Shown here piece by piece: positions 1 through 7,472 of a DNA stretch of 14,016 nt. The stretch is from Lewinellaceae bacterium. Its GTDB lineage: Bacteria > Bacteroidota > Bacteroidia > Chitinophagales > Saprospiraceae. A program made the translations under genes and the position numbers. The notes below the pieces were generated by a model. It was given only the letters and a program-made list of their open reading frames with translations. It was not told the DNA's origin and did no database searches. Every line of letters starts with the position of its first letter. The stretch's first letter is position 1. The DNA is taken from positions 1 to 14,016 of the forward strand of contig JADJSY010000044.1 in assembly GCA_016711435.1 (NCBI GenBank), in the 5' to 3' direction.

Positions 1-208
1 CATATTCAAAAATTTAATATATATATTTCCGAAATATTAAGTCAAAATGTTTGGCGAATATATCTTTTCACCATACCTTTCCGCTAGAATCTCAAATTAA
101 AGAACACTATACTTAAGTCAATACTTTAAGGGTATGCGTACGATTTATTCATATTCAGCACTTTAGGGTTTTAATGTTATATTTATTACCATAAACTCAA
201 GCTGTAGT
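1..208. other. AT-rich leader upstream of gene A
   Basis: This stretch is AT-rich and holds no convincing ORF. I looked for TTTG-N20-TAnnTTTG and found only partial matches, for example TATATTTA at 178-185 without a properly spaced upstream box. A promoter for gene A is likely here but cannot be fixed. Confidence 0.4.
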
Positions 209-430
209 ATGAAAAAGAAAATCATCTCCTTCATTCAAAAAAGTGTCCTTTTATTATTTTTGCTGTTTTCATTTGGATCAATGTACGGCCAGGTGGATGT
301 AAACCCCGGCGCAGGGAATTACGCAGATTTGGCTTCTGCATTTGCTGCCATCAACGCAGGTGCACACACAGGTGCAGTTACCGTTGACATTGTGGTAACA
401 CCACCGAAACCGCAGGAGGTGCTGTATTAA
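209..430 (+). CDS. Gene A segment 1: signal peptide and start of beta-helix
   Basis: The N-terminus has the layout of a Sec signal peptide: a basic MKKK start, a hydrophobic core VLLLFLLFSF, then a likely cleavage after GSMYGQ. The mature part opens with VDVNPGAGNYADLASAFAAI, the usual entry into Bacteroidota beta-helix proteins (compare IFEAINAGALTGNLTLNI in module 2 of the same gene). The reading is correct to about codon 62. A base then appears to be missing near 393 (GTGG for GTGGG), after which the sensible peptide (NTTETAGGAVLNASGAGAAS) runs in frame 1. The last 11 residues of this open frame and its stop at 428-430 are therefore artefacts. No Shine-Dalgarno is seen upstream, as is normal in this phylum. 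Confidence 0.8.
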   Translation: MKKKIISFIQKSVLLLFLLFSFGSMYGQVDVNPGAGNYADLASAFAAINAGAHTGAVTVDIVVTPPKPQEVLY

Positions 431-488
431 ATGCAAGCGGAGCTGGTGCTGCATCATACACATCCATTCTGATTCACCCAGCGGCGGG

Positions 489-932
489 ATGGCCAGAACG
501 ATTACAGGCGCTGCAACAGCAGGTAGCCCATTGATTGATTTTAATGGCGCGGATAATGTAACCATCAACGGTCTGAATACCGGCGGAAACACGCTGACGA
601 TTTCAAACACGACCGTTGCAGCTACTTCCGGTACTTCGACGATTCGCTTCATCGGCGGTGCAACAAACAATACCGTTACCAATTCCATTATTCAGGGCTC
701 CGGTACGATGAGTGTTGCCACAAATGGTGCAACTATCTTTTTTAGTACTGACGCTAATACGGCAAACGGTAACGACAACAACACCATTTCCAATTGCGAT
801 ATCGGCCCTGCCGGCGCAAACCTGCCGACTAAAGCGATTTTAGGGAACGGCTCGACCACCACTACTGCCATCGGCAACAGCGGAAATATCATCACCAACA
901 ACAATATCTTCGACTTTTTGGCGCGGCCGTAA
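489..932 (+). CDS. Gene A segment 2: beta-helix module 1, first coils
   Basis: This open stretch is an internal piece and its ATG at 489 is not a real start, since sensible sequence runs in from frame 1 just upstream. It is rich in N, T, G, I and V and carries the short Asn-rich coils of a right-handed parallel beta-helix: ITGAATAGSPLIDFNGADNV, then TINGLNTGGNTLTISN, IRFIGGATNNTVTNSI and NNTISNCDIG. The same RTITG...LI.I.GADNVTI.G pattern recurs in module 2 near 3190-3270. The frame is lost near 914-919, where five T replace an expected six (FDFFGAAVTSSGIAINGG continues in the next frame). In this family the beta-helix forms an elongated stalk or a binding surface outside the cell. No catalytic residues can be assigned. 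Confidence 0.7.
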   Translation: MARTITGAATAGSPLIDFNGADNVTINGLNTGGNTLTISNTTVAATSGTSTIRFIGGATNNTVTNSIIQGSGTMSVATNGATIFFSTDANTANGNDNNTISNCDIGPAGANLPTKAILGNGSTTTTAIGNSGNIITNNNIFDFLARP

Positions 933-1075
933 CCAGCTCGGGTATTGCGATCAATGGTGGATGTAACACCTGGAGCATTACCAATAACCGATTTTATCAA
1001 ACGGGAACCCGAACCTGGACGACAGGGGCAATACACCGGGCTATCGATTTAAACAGCACGACCGCCACAAGTGGT

Positions 1076-1345
1076 GTGCAAGGCATGACTGTTACCGGAA
1101 ATATCATCGGTTTTGCTTCCAATACCCAAACAGGCATCTATACTTTGACGGGTTCCACCGGTGAAATTTCCAGGGTATCGCATTTAATGGTATTCCAACG
1201 GGGTACGGTTTCAAATATTAATAGTAACACCATTGCGGCTGTTAGTATGACGGGCGTAACGTCCAGCGGAACAAGATCATCCAGCCCATTTACTGGGTAT
1301 TCTTATTCAAGAACGGATTTGGAAACACCAATAGTAATACAATAG
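1076..1345 (+). CDS. Gene A segment 3: beta-helix module 1, middle coils
   Basis: This is an internal piece opening with GMTVTGNIIGFASNTQTGIY, joined upstream in the same frame to CNTWSITNNRFYQTG (about 964-1010). The open frame contains errors: between about 1167 and 1197 the sensible peptide (FQGIAFNGIP) lies in another frame before TVSNINSNTIAAVSMTGVTS returns. After about 1280 it is lost again (SPFTGILIQ...FGNTNSNTIG). The start is not a real initiation site. The content is again N- and T-rich beta-helix coils with the NTI.. rhythm. Confidence 0.6.
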   Translation: MQGMTVTGNIIGFASNTQTGIYTLTGSTGEISRVSHLMVFQRGTVSNINSNTIAAVSMTGVTSSGTRSSSPFTGYSYSRTDLETPIVIQ

Positions 1346-1861
1346 GGAGCCAATCTGCGACGGGCTCGCTTAACTTTTTCCACAACCACCACTTCATGAA
1401 CAGATGTTTATGGTATTTTCAATTTCAGTCTTGATGATTTGAATGCGAAGACCAATAACATTGGCGGAATTTCTGTAACGAATCCCGGCGCGTCGGGAAC
1501 TTTCTTAGTTTATGCAATGAGAGCAATTACCGGCACCAGTTGCTGCAACAGCTACATCAAATAATGTTGGTGGAACAGTTGCTAACTCCATTCAGTTAAT
1601 CGCAACTGGCGCATCTTCACAAGTTATTGGAATGCATACACGCCAAATGCTCCAGCGGTATTTACTTCAAACACAGTTAGAAACTTAACTAACAATATCG
1701 GAACAGGAACAACAACGGCGCATCAGTAATCGGTATAAATTTAACTACAACAACGCCAAATCATACATTTTCCCAAAACACCATTTTAATCTTTAACAAA
1801 TACGAATGCAACAGCGGCATCAATTGTAACAGGTATTCAATTTACAGGAGGTGCTGCGAAT
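1346..1861 (+). pseudogene. Gene A: densely frameshifted stretch of beta-helix module 1
   Basis: No single frame stays open here, but beta-helix fragments can be read by switching frames: GIFNFSLDD, NNIGGISVTNPGASGTFLVY, AMRAITGTS, NNVGGTVANSIQLIATGASS, VRNLTNNIGTGT, INLTTTTPNHTFSQN and SIVTGIQFTGGAANVVERNF. The fragments are collinear, with indels every 50-100 bases. There is no sign of an inserted element. This is coding sequence of gene A with very poor base quality or local decay, not an intergenic gap. Confidence 0.6.
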
Positions 1862-2770
1862 GTGGTCGAAAGGAATTTCATTTACGGGCTTTTTACATCC
1901 ACCAACAGCGCTACCGCCGAAGTAAACGGTATCCGCGTGGCGGGAGGTACGACCATTTACCGCAACAATATGATTGCCATCGGTTTGGGGATCGATAACG
2001 CCATCGGTGCAGTCGCCGGCAATTCGACAGTGTCCGGTATAAACGGCATAAATGAATTTTTAGGTACGAACAGTTTCTTCCACAATAGCGTCCTTGTCCG
2101 GGGAGCACCGACAGCAGGCACGGGTGCCTCTTATGCGTTTAATGGAACTCAAACGGTTAATACGCGCAGTTTCCGCAACAATATTTTCTTCAATGCCCGC
2201 TCCAACAGCGGCGCAACGGGTAAGAACTATGCGGTCAAGATCAACGGCGCAGCACCCAACCCGGGTGGCCTGACGATCAACAACAACGTTTACTTCGCCG
2301 ACGGAACAGGCGGAGTATTTGGATTTTTCAATTCATTAGACGTTGCAAACATTGCTGCATGGAGAGTGGCAGTAGGCCAGGATGTGGGAAGTTTTGCAGG
2401 CGATCCGCAGTATCTTGATATAGCCAGCGCAACGCCGGATTTGCATATCCATCCGACGAATGTGACGGTTGTGGAAGGAAACGGTGCGGATGTGGGTGTA
2501 ACCAATGACTTCGACGGCCAGACACGGGCATCCTTAACACCTACGGATATCGGCGCAGATGCGGGCAATTTTGTTGGCCAGGATCTTTCTGCACCAGTTA
2601 TTACTTATACGCCTTTCTTAAACACTTCTTTAACAAGCAACCGGACCCTTTCGGTTACTATTACGGATGTGTCGGGTGTGTCGACAGGCGGTGTAGCGCC
2701 ACGTATCTATTACAGAAAAACGCAGGTGCATATTTTTCTACCCAGGCTACGCTTTTCAGCGGCACGGTAA
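1862..2770 (+). CDS. Gene A segment 4: end of beta-helix module 1 and following Ig-like strand region
   Basis: A clean 280-codon internal stretch. Residues 1-150 continue the beta-helix (FIYGLFTSTNSATAEVNGIR, FRNNIFFNARSNSG, INNNVYFADGTGG). Next comes the characteristic end cap, PDLHIHPTNVTVVEGNGADV followed by DFDGQTRASLTPTDIGADAG (about residues 195-236), typical of Bacteroidota beta-helix proteins in which a D-DG..R...DIGADE motif closes the helix. From about 2580 a beta-sandwich-like piece starts (SAPVITYTPFLNTSLTSNRT...GVAPRIYYRK). The frame breaks near 2714, where AAAAA should be six bases, and continues as NAGAYFSTQATLFSGTVNNG in frame 1. The last 17 or so residues of this open frame are artefact. 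Confidence 0.75.
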   Translation: MVERNFIYGLFTSTNSATAEVNGIRVAGGTTIYRNNMIAIGLGIDNAIGAVAGNSTVSGINGINEFLGTNSFFHNSVLVRGAPTAGTGASYAFNGTQTVNTRSFRNNIFFNARSNSGATGKNYAVKINGAAPNPGGLTINNNVYFADGTGGVFGFFNSLDVANIAAWRVAVGQDVGSFAGDPQYLDIASATPDLHIHPTNVTVVEGNGADVGVTNDFDGQTRASLTPTDIGADAGNFVGQDLSAPVITYTPFLNTSLTSNRTLSVTITDVSGVSTGGVAPRIYYRKTQVHIFLPRLRFSAAR

Positions 2771-2808
2771 ACAACGGCGTTTGGAATGCCACGATCGATA
2801 ACTCGCTT

Positions 2809-4836
2809 GTGGGCGGCGTTGTGGCAACCGACGTGATTAGTTACCACGTTGTAGCACAGGATGCGCCCGGCAACCTTGCATCTAACCCGAGCGCAGGCTT
2901 TACGGGAACGAATGTGAACACGGTGACGACACCCCCAACCACTCCGACTCAATATACTATAGTAGCTTCGTTTGCTGGATCAATAAATGTTGGTTCAACT
3001 GAAACGGTTACATCCCTGACCAATACAGGTGGTATTTTCGAGGCTATTAATGCCGGAGCATTGACCGGTAATCTTACTCTAAACATCACGAGTGACTTAA
3101 GTGGCGAGCTGGGTACGGTTGCACTCAATCAATGGGCGGAAGACGGAGTTGGAAACTACACGCTCCTGATCAAGCCGAGCGGCGGGCCGAGAACCATCAC
3201 TGGTAGCAATACGGGCGCTTTGATCAAGATAAACGGCGCCGACGGTGTTACCATCGACGGCTCCACATCCGGAGCATCAGCTGCAGCTTGCGCGATCGGC
3301 GGCGACGCTGCCTTGCGCGAACTGACGATACAAAATACCAATACGGGTACTGCTGCGGCCGTCATTGCCGTACAGTCGGGTACCAATGGTGCGCAGAACA
3401 ATACCATCAAAAATGTCAATGTATTGGGGCAGGATCCCACCACTACCCTGGTTGGGATTTCACTGGGTGGAAATACGCCCGGAACAACCGGTACGGACAA
3501 TGATAACAATCGGGTCGAGAACTGCTCTGTAAAAAGAGCATTTTTCGGTATTTATTCCGCCGGCGCCAGTTTGGCGAATCAAAATACCGGAACGGTCATT
3601 ACCAAAAATGATTTGTCTGCTTTGACAACTGACCGCATCAGAAGGGTAGGTATTGTTGTTTTCAATGATAATGGTATCCAGATTACCGAAAATAGTATCG
3701 GCGGTATCGAAACAAACGAATCTGCGGATGCTGTCGGTATTGGGCTGGGTACGCAAAGTGTCGACAATGCACTCACTACGAGTGGTGGTGTCACCAATGC
3801 ACTGGTTTCCAAAAACAAGATCAATGGGGTAGCCAGCCTGAGTGCCACAGGTTTCTCTGCGGCAGGTATTGCAGTGGCCGGCGCTGTCGGCGGCGCCAAT
3901 ACGCTTTCCAATAATATGATTACAGGCGTTACCGCCCCTTCAACGTCACCGGATTTAGTGGCGGGTATTTTTGTTGCCGGTGTCTCAGGGGCAGATACCC
4001 GATTGTATTATAATTCCGTATCCATGACGGGCGACAGGGGAGCAGTGGCCACCCAAACGCCAAGTTATGCTATAGCAATCACGGGTACTGACCCGGTGGT
4101 GGATCTGAAAAACAATATCTTTTATACTACACAGATTGCTTCTGGTGGCGGTGTCAATGCCAAGAGCTACGCCATTGGCATTGCGACAACTTCTTTTGTC
4201 AACCTGAATTCCAACTTTAACAATTTCTGGTCTGATGGCGCGAATGACGGCGGATTCCGATCGGGTTCATTGGGTGCCGCTGCAGGAACGGATTATGCGA
4301 CCCTTGCTTTGTGGCAGGCAGCCGTAAGTGATGATGCAAATTCTCTGGAAATCGATCCCGGTTTTCTCAATCCATTAAATGACCTTCACATCCCAGTCAA
4401 TGCTTTAGCTTCCGCTGGTACGCCTATTGTGGGTATTACGGATGATATAGATTGCAATACACGTTCTGTTACAGCACCAGCTATCGGCGCGGATGAGCAG
4501 CCTGCAGTAATAGCCTGTCCTACCGCACCGGCTGTCTTAAATGACAACGGCGCTGTATGCAGCGGCGGTGGTACGGATGATTTTAGTACGTGGCAGACCA
4601 ACCGTGCTGCTGCAGTAGCGGGCGCGGGTGGTACAGGTGTTGTCAATACCATAGAATATTCAACTACCGTTCCTTCCGGCGGCTCTCCTGCCACAGGCGC
4701 GGGTAATATCACAGGTACGATTCCTGCAGGTTGTGCTGCAGTTACTCAGGCAGTTACGCTTATCTGCGTTGCGATAACGGCACACCAGGTAATGCAACAG
4801 ATGATACCTGGACAGCTATTGGAACTTACACCCTGA
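2809..4836 (+). CDS. Gene A segment 5: beta-helix module 2
   Basis: This is the longest clean stretch, about 650 sensible codons. The frame really runs in from about 2718, so the start at 2809 is only the first ATG-like codon. It first completes the beta-sandwich (VISYHVVAQDAPGNLASNPS). A second beta-helix module then begins with TETVTSLTNTGGIFEAINAG, followed by RTITGSNTGALIKINGADGV, NNTIKNVNVLG, NNRVENCSVKRAFFGIYSAG and ENSIGGIETN. It closes with NDLHIPVNALASAGTPIVGI and a DDIDCNTRS...AIGADEQ cap at about 4380-4500. The tail (CPTAPAVLNDNGAVCSGGGT...) starts a Thr/Gly-rich linker. Near 4758 one G seems missing, so QAVTAYLRCDNGTPGNATDD continues in frame 3 and the last 25 residues are artefact. 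The module repeats the architecture of module 1, which suggests an internal duplication. Confidence 0.8.
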   Translation: MGGVVATDVISYHVVAQDAPGNLASNPSAGFTGTNVNTVTTPPTTPTQYTIVASFAGSINVGSTETVTSLTNTGGIFEAINAGALTGNLTLNITSDLSGELGTVALNQWAEDGVGNYTLLIKPSGGPRTITGSNTGALIKINGADGVTIDGSTSGASAAACAIGGDAALRELTIQNTNTGTAAAVIAVQSGTNGAQNNTIKNVNVLGQDPTTTLVGISLGGNTPGTTGTDNDNNRVENCSVKRAFFGIYSAGASLANQNTGTVITKNDLSALTTDRIRRVGIVVFNDNGIQITENSIGGIETNESADAVGIGLGTQSVDNALTTSGGVTNALVSKNKINGVASLSATGFSAAGIAVAGAVGGANTLSNNMITGVTAPSTSPDLVAGIFVAGVSGADTRLYYNSVSMTGDRGAVATQTPSYAIAITGTDPVVDLKNNIFYTTQIASGGGVNAKSYAIGIATTSFVNLNSNFNNFWSDGANDGGFRSGSLGAAAGTDYATLALWQAAVSDDANSLEIDPGFLNPLNDLHIPVNALASAGTPIVGITDDIDCNTRSVTAPAIGADEQPAVIACPTAPAVLNDNGAVCSGGGTDDFSTWQTNRAAAVAGAGGTGVVNTIEYSTTVPSGGSPATGAGNITGTIPAGCAAVTQAVTLICVAITAHQVMQQMIPGQLLELTP

Positions 4837-5705
4837 CGGTGTATCCGGCAGTAGGAACGCCAACGCTTAATACGAATGGTTGCTCCTTTACCGTTACTGG
4901 TGCATGTGCAGGAGATATTGTCACCTTGTTGGCACCGACAACCGTAGGTAACATTACAGGAAACGGAACAAATTCAGCCACTTTTACTGCAAATGCCGGT
5001 CAACCTATCGGTGCGATCACTTACAGTGTTGCCAGTGGCGTAGCTAACAGTACCTGTATTCCATTTTCAGGCGCCGGCGCTACGCCAGCTTGCGCTGCCA
5101 CCTGCCCCACCTTCAGCGGTGCACCTGCCAATGTGAGCATCATCAACAGCAGCTGCGGCAGCGGTTGTGCGCTCACGGGCGGAAGCATTACCGCGCCAAC
5201 TGGCAACCCATGCCCGGCTGGTTCTACCTTGCAATATCAGGTCAATGGCGGAGGTTGGAGTACTACCTTACCCGTTTACAACCAGTCCAGTCCGGTAGAG
5301 AATATCCAAACCCGCTGCGCCTGCAACATCGATGCCAACAACGTAAGTGCTGAATCTACGCCGGTGACCACCGTACCCGGCACTTTGGCCAATCCGGTAC
5401 TGCCTGTAAATGGTGCTGCCACGGTTGCCTGTCTGGATTTAGCTACACAGCCTACGCCGCCGGTAGTATATGCTTGCGACGGTTCGACCATCACACCAAC
5501 CGGCCCGACAATTACCAATAATCCTGGCGTGCTAACTTGCGAAGGAACGCGTACTTACACCTGGACTTACTCCTGTGGAACAACTTCTTCTTCCTGGAGT
5601 TACATATATACAATTGAGCGCAATCCGTTTTACAGTGCCTTCCAATGGTACAGCAACAGTAGCTTGCGTAACAGCCATTACAGTGCCGGTTCCACCTGCA
5701 GTTAA
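4731..5705 (+). CDS. Gene A segment 6: linker, CPTFSGAPANV module and first Ig/HYR-like repeat
   Basis: An internal stretch, sensible from about 4760 to 5628. It holds AYLRCDNGTPGNATDDTWTA, a sandwich strand set GCSFTVTGACAGDIVTLLAP, and then the CPTFSGAPANVSIINSSCGS module with CPAGSTLQYQVNGGGWSTTL. The latter is repeated in gene B at about 10418-10700. After that comes the first of three tandem repeats: NGAATVACLDLATQPTPPVV, then CEGTRTYTWTYSCGT and WSYIYTIERNPF. These resemble the HYR-like/Ig-like repeats common in T9SS-exported proteins of this phylum. The frame ends near 5628 with one extra T in TTTT. The start codon is not a true initiation site. Confidence 0.75.
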   Translation: MCCSYSGSYAYLRCDNGTPGNATDDTWTAIGTYTLTVYPAVGTPTLNTNGCSFTVTGACAGDIVTLLAPTTVGNITGNGTNSATFTANAGQPIGAITYSVASGVANSTCIPFSGAGATPACAATCPTFSGAPANVSIINSSCGSGCALTGGSITAPTGNPCPAGSTLQYQVNGGGWSTTLPVYNQSSPVENIQTRCACNIDANNVSAESTPVTTVPGTLANPVLPVNGAATVACLDLATQPTPPVVYACDGSTITPTGPTITNNPGVLTCEGTRTYTWTYSCGTTSSSWSYIYTIERNPFYSAFQWYSNSSLRNSHYSAGSTCS

Positions 5706-6100
5706 TAGTAACTGCGGTGAGCCCATTGCACCAGTATTTGTGTCCATCGTGGATGTTCCTACCCCGCTGGTTTGTGAAGGAACCCGCACCTACAATTACT
5801 CTTACACAGATTGCGAAGGCAATATGCTGCCCCTGGAGCTTTGTCTATACCATCGAACGCAGTCCATTTACGGTGCCGACCAATGGTTCAGCCACAGTCA
5901 ACTCGCCAGCTTTGGCCACGCAACCCACACCACCTGTAGTAATGAGCAACTGCGGAGAAACGCTGACACCCACTGGTCCGGTAGTGACAAACAATCCCAA
6001 TCCGATTGTTTGTACCGGTATGCGCACATACATGTGGACATATACCGACTGTGAGGGCAATACGTTGTCCTGGGGTTTCATATATACCATCACGGAAGGC
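5392..6100 (+). repeat. Three tandem Ig/HYR-like repeats, about 236 bp each
   Basis: Landmarks are the NG-(A/T/S)-ATV codons starting at 5409, 5644 and 5882, giving spacings of 235 and 238 bp. Each unit ends in (C)xGxRTYxxxYxxC...W.(F/Y).YTI. The units are diverged at the DNA level, so this is an old protein-domain duplication and not a recent satellite. Confidence 0.75.
5629..5865 (+). CDS. Gene A segment 7: second Ig/HYR-like repeat (third frame)
   Basis: Between about 5629 and 5832 the sensible reading is in frame 1: FTVPSNGTATVACVTAITVP, VNSNCGEPIAPV, then VCEGTRTYNYSYTDCEGN. It ends with an extra C at about 5830-5834 and resumes in frame 2 as PWSFVYTIERSPF. It aligns closely with the repeats on both sides, so both frame changes are best explained as base errors. 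Such domains fold as beta-sandwiches and usually serve as spacers or binding modules in surface proteins. Confidence 0.65.
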
Positions 6101-6964
6101 AGCCTACCATGCGGATGGAGTGCTGAACCCAATGGAGCAGGATGTAATGCAGGAAATAGTGCAACATACAACTCCAATACTCAAAGATTTACAGTAACGA
6201 GTACCAATTGTTACTATCCAAATTCTTTCACCAGCGATGCATTGGCGTTTGCACAACATGATCTTTGTGGCAATGGCAGCATCACCGCCGAAGTGACATC
6301 CATTACAGGCAATGCTTTGGGATGGGCAGGAGTCACTATGCGGGAAAGTAATGCAGCTGGAGCCAAAAAAGCGCAATTGATGACTAATCTCAGCAGTTTC
6401 AGCAGAAGAGAATTCCGCACAACAACAGGTGCAGCTGCATATCCACAGCAATTCCCGAGTCAAAACAGATACTGGCTGCGAATCACACGTACTGGTAATC
6501 AGTTTGCCATGTATATTTCTCAAAACGGAACTTCCTGGTCTTTGAGCGGAATGCAGACTATTGTTATGGGCAATTGTATTGAAGTGGGTCTTGTGGTGAC
6601 CAATTACACCGCCAATAGCACTGTAACAGCTAATTTTGCCAATGTGAGTGTGACTGGTGGAAACATCACGAAACCAACGATTAATACCCGGGAAGATATA
6701 TTGGCAGACGCTGATTACAGCATCATACCGAATCCAAGCAATGGATTAATAGAAATAGATTTAAGCAATTACAATCAAAGAAAAGTACAATTAGACATGT
6801 ACAATCTCCAGGGTAAATTGCTGCGATCTGTTAACATAGAATCTATTAATGGAAAAGAAGAAGTTGATCTGACATCATTTGCCAATGGCATGTATTTAAT
6901 CCGTGTAAGAGCAGAAGGTTTACCGGACGTGACGAAAAGGGTAGTGCTGAACAGCAATTATTAA
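5717..6964 (+). CDS. Gene A segment 8: third HYR-like repeat, LamG-like domain and T9SS type A sorting domain
   Basis: The sensible part runs from about 5833 to the stop at 6962-6964. Third repeat: FTVPTNGSATVNSPALATQP, MRTYMWTYTDCEGNTLSWGF. A domain of about 195 residues follows (CGWSAEPNGAGCNAGNSATY ... GWAGVTMRES ... AKKAQLMTNLSSFSRREFRT ... NRYWLRITRTGNQFAMYIS), resembling DUF1349/laminin-G-like beta-sandwiches. The last 85 or so residues are a T9SS type A C-terminal domain: YSIIPNPSNGLIEIDLSNYN, VQLDMYNLQGKLLRSV, EEVDLTSFANGMYLIRV and final KRVVLNSNY. In this family that tail directs export through the outer membrane and is then removed or anchored. The cassette recurs at the end of gene B. 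Confidence 0.85.
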   Translation: MSPLHQYLCPSWMFLPRWFVKEPAPTITLTQIAKAICCPWSFVYTIERSPFTVPTNGSATVNSPALATQPTPPVVMSNCGETLTPTGPVVTNNPNPIVCTGMRTYMWTYTDCEGNTLSWGFIYTITEGSLPCGWSAEPNGAGCNAGNSATYNSNTQRFTVTSTNCYYPNSFTSDALAFAQHDLCGNGSITAEVTSITGNALGWAGVTMRESNAAGAKKAQLMTNLSSFSRREFRTTTGAAAYPQQFPSQNRYWLRITRTGNQFAMYISQNGTSWSLSGMQTIVMGNCIEVGLVVTNYTANSTVTANFANVSVTGGNITKPTINTREDILADADYSIIPNPSNGLIEIDLSNYNQRKVQLDMYNLQGKLLRSVNIESINGKEEVDLTSFANGMYLIRVRAEGLPDVTKRVVLNSNY

Positions 6965-7135
6965 ATTGCTGATTTGTAGGATTTGTGGAGTTGCTAAATT
7001 GCTGAATTGCTTGATCCTGATAGCTATCGGAAGCGGAATTGTTGATTTGCTTGATCCTGATAGCTATCGGGAGCGGAATTGCAAAGTTGTGGAGTTGCTA
7101 AATTGCATGGCGGTCAGTCAGGGTTGGTGAGTTGG
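6965..7135. repeat. Degenerate TTGCTGAATTG-type repeats with two CCTGATAGCTATCGG palindromes
   Basis: Directly after gene A the DNA is built from loose variants of TTGCTGAATTG / GGAGTTGCTAAATTGC (6965-7012 and 7079-7108). Within it a unit of about 40 bp occurs twice, each with the near-palindrome CCTGATAGCTATCGG (7016-7030 and 7056-7070, core GATAGCTATC) followed by (A/G)AGCGGAATTG. No reading frame is preserved. Similar low-complexity words follow gene B at 13159-13270. It appears to be non-coding 3'-flank sequence; any function is unknown. Confidence 0.65.
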
Positions 7136-7147
7136 TGACAGAAAATA

Positions 7148-7189
7148 TAAAAAAAAGCAGCCGGGACTTTTGTTTCGGCTGCTTTTTTT
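7148..7189. terminator. Rho-independent terminator after gene A (probably bidirectional)
   Basis: An A run leads into AGCAGCCG, then a loop of about 12 nt, then CGGCTGCT followed by seven T. The stem is perfect, and the A and T runs extend it, so it can act on either strand. The same core (GCAGCC...GGCTGC) ends gene B at 13327-13364. Confidence 0.85.
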
Positions 7190-7387
7190 GTTATTAGATT
7201 TTGCTAAGTTGATTTCTTGCGGCCATGTCCACGTACTTTGTAGAACTCCTTTAGATTTGCTTACTTATTAAATTGAGTACTTTATTGTTAAATTGAATTT
7301 AGCTCATTTTTTGTTTTAATGTATGTTTAATACATAGATTACAAAGAAATAACATATGAACTAAATTATAAAATAAGTTTAAATATG
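7190..7387. other. AT-rich intergenic spacer
   Basis: Very AT-rich sequence between the gene A terminator and the promoter at 7388. No ORF of note, RNA gene or repeat was recognised in it. Confidence 0.5.
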
Positions 7388-7419
7388 TTTGGAAGATCTA
7401 AAAAGTGTAAATACTTTTG
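7388..7419 (+). promoter_or_regulatory. Bacteroidota-type promoter (TTTG-N20-TACTTTTG)
   Basis: TTTG at 7388-7391, a 20-nt spacer, and TACTTTTG at 7412-7419 match the primary sigma factor consensus of this phylum (TTTG, 19-21 nt, TAnnTTTG). It lies about 54 bp upstream of the ATG at 7473. It would drive the small gene 7473-7771 and, if there is read-through, gene B, since no terminator is seen between them. Confidence 0.65.
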
Positions 7420-7472
7420 CTATAGTATTTGAACCATTTAGTATTTCTTTTTTATTTCTAAAGATCAAAACA

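Larger units (their letters stand above)
209..6964 (+). pseudogene. Gene A: giant T9SS-exported beta-helix surface protein, broken by many frameshifts
   Basis: Following the reading by eye through all three forward frames gives one continuous secreted protein of about 2,250 codons. The order is signal peptide, beta-helix module 1, beta-helix module 2, linker, CPTFSGAPANV module, three Ig/HYR-like repeats, LamG-like beta-sandwich and T9SS type A tail ending at TAA 6962-6964. At least a dozen single-base indels break it. Many lie in or next to short runs: near 393, 487, 916 (five T where six fit), 1167, 1197, 2714 (five A where six fit), 4758, 5628 (extra T) and 5832 (extra C), with more in 1345-1861. 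This pattern fits consensus error of long reads better than biological decay, since protein-level motifs stay intact on both sides. The likely role is a surface or secreted adhesin-like or glycan-binding protein. No catalytic motif was recognised. The start at 209 is chosen because a good signal peptide follows directly. Confidence 0.8.

Noticed and set aside
278..688. Minus-strand ORF of 136 codons
   Set aside because: It lies opposite the signal peptide and beta-helix of gene A, and its composition is the mirror of a Thr/Asn/Gly-rich coding strand; no domain is seen.
3156..3509. Minus-strand ORF of 117 codons, and similar ones at 3579-3911 and 4386-4712
   Set aside because: They are antisense shadows of the clean beta-helix module 2 frame, rich in V, P and A as expected from reversed ACC/GGC/AAT codons.
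5717..5832. Independent gene start at 5717
   Set aside because: The first 38 codons of that open frame are nonsense compared with the repeat read in frame 1; the true sequence enters this frame only near 5833.
6104..6523. Minus-strand ORF of 139 codons, mirrored at 12257-12532
   Set aside because: It occurs opposite the LamG-like domain in both genes only because that DNA is duplicated; the plus-strand reading has clear domain motifs.
209..6964. Programmed ribosomal frameshifting or phase variation by homopolymers
   Set aside because: There are too many shifts, in both directions, mostly in short runs of 4-6 bases without slippery-site structure; sequencing error explains them better.
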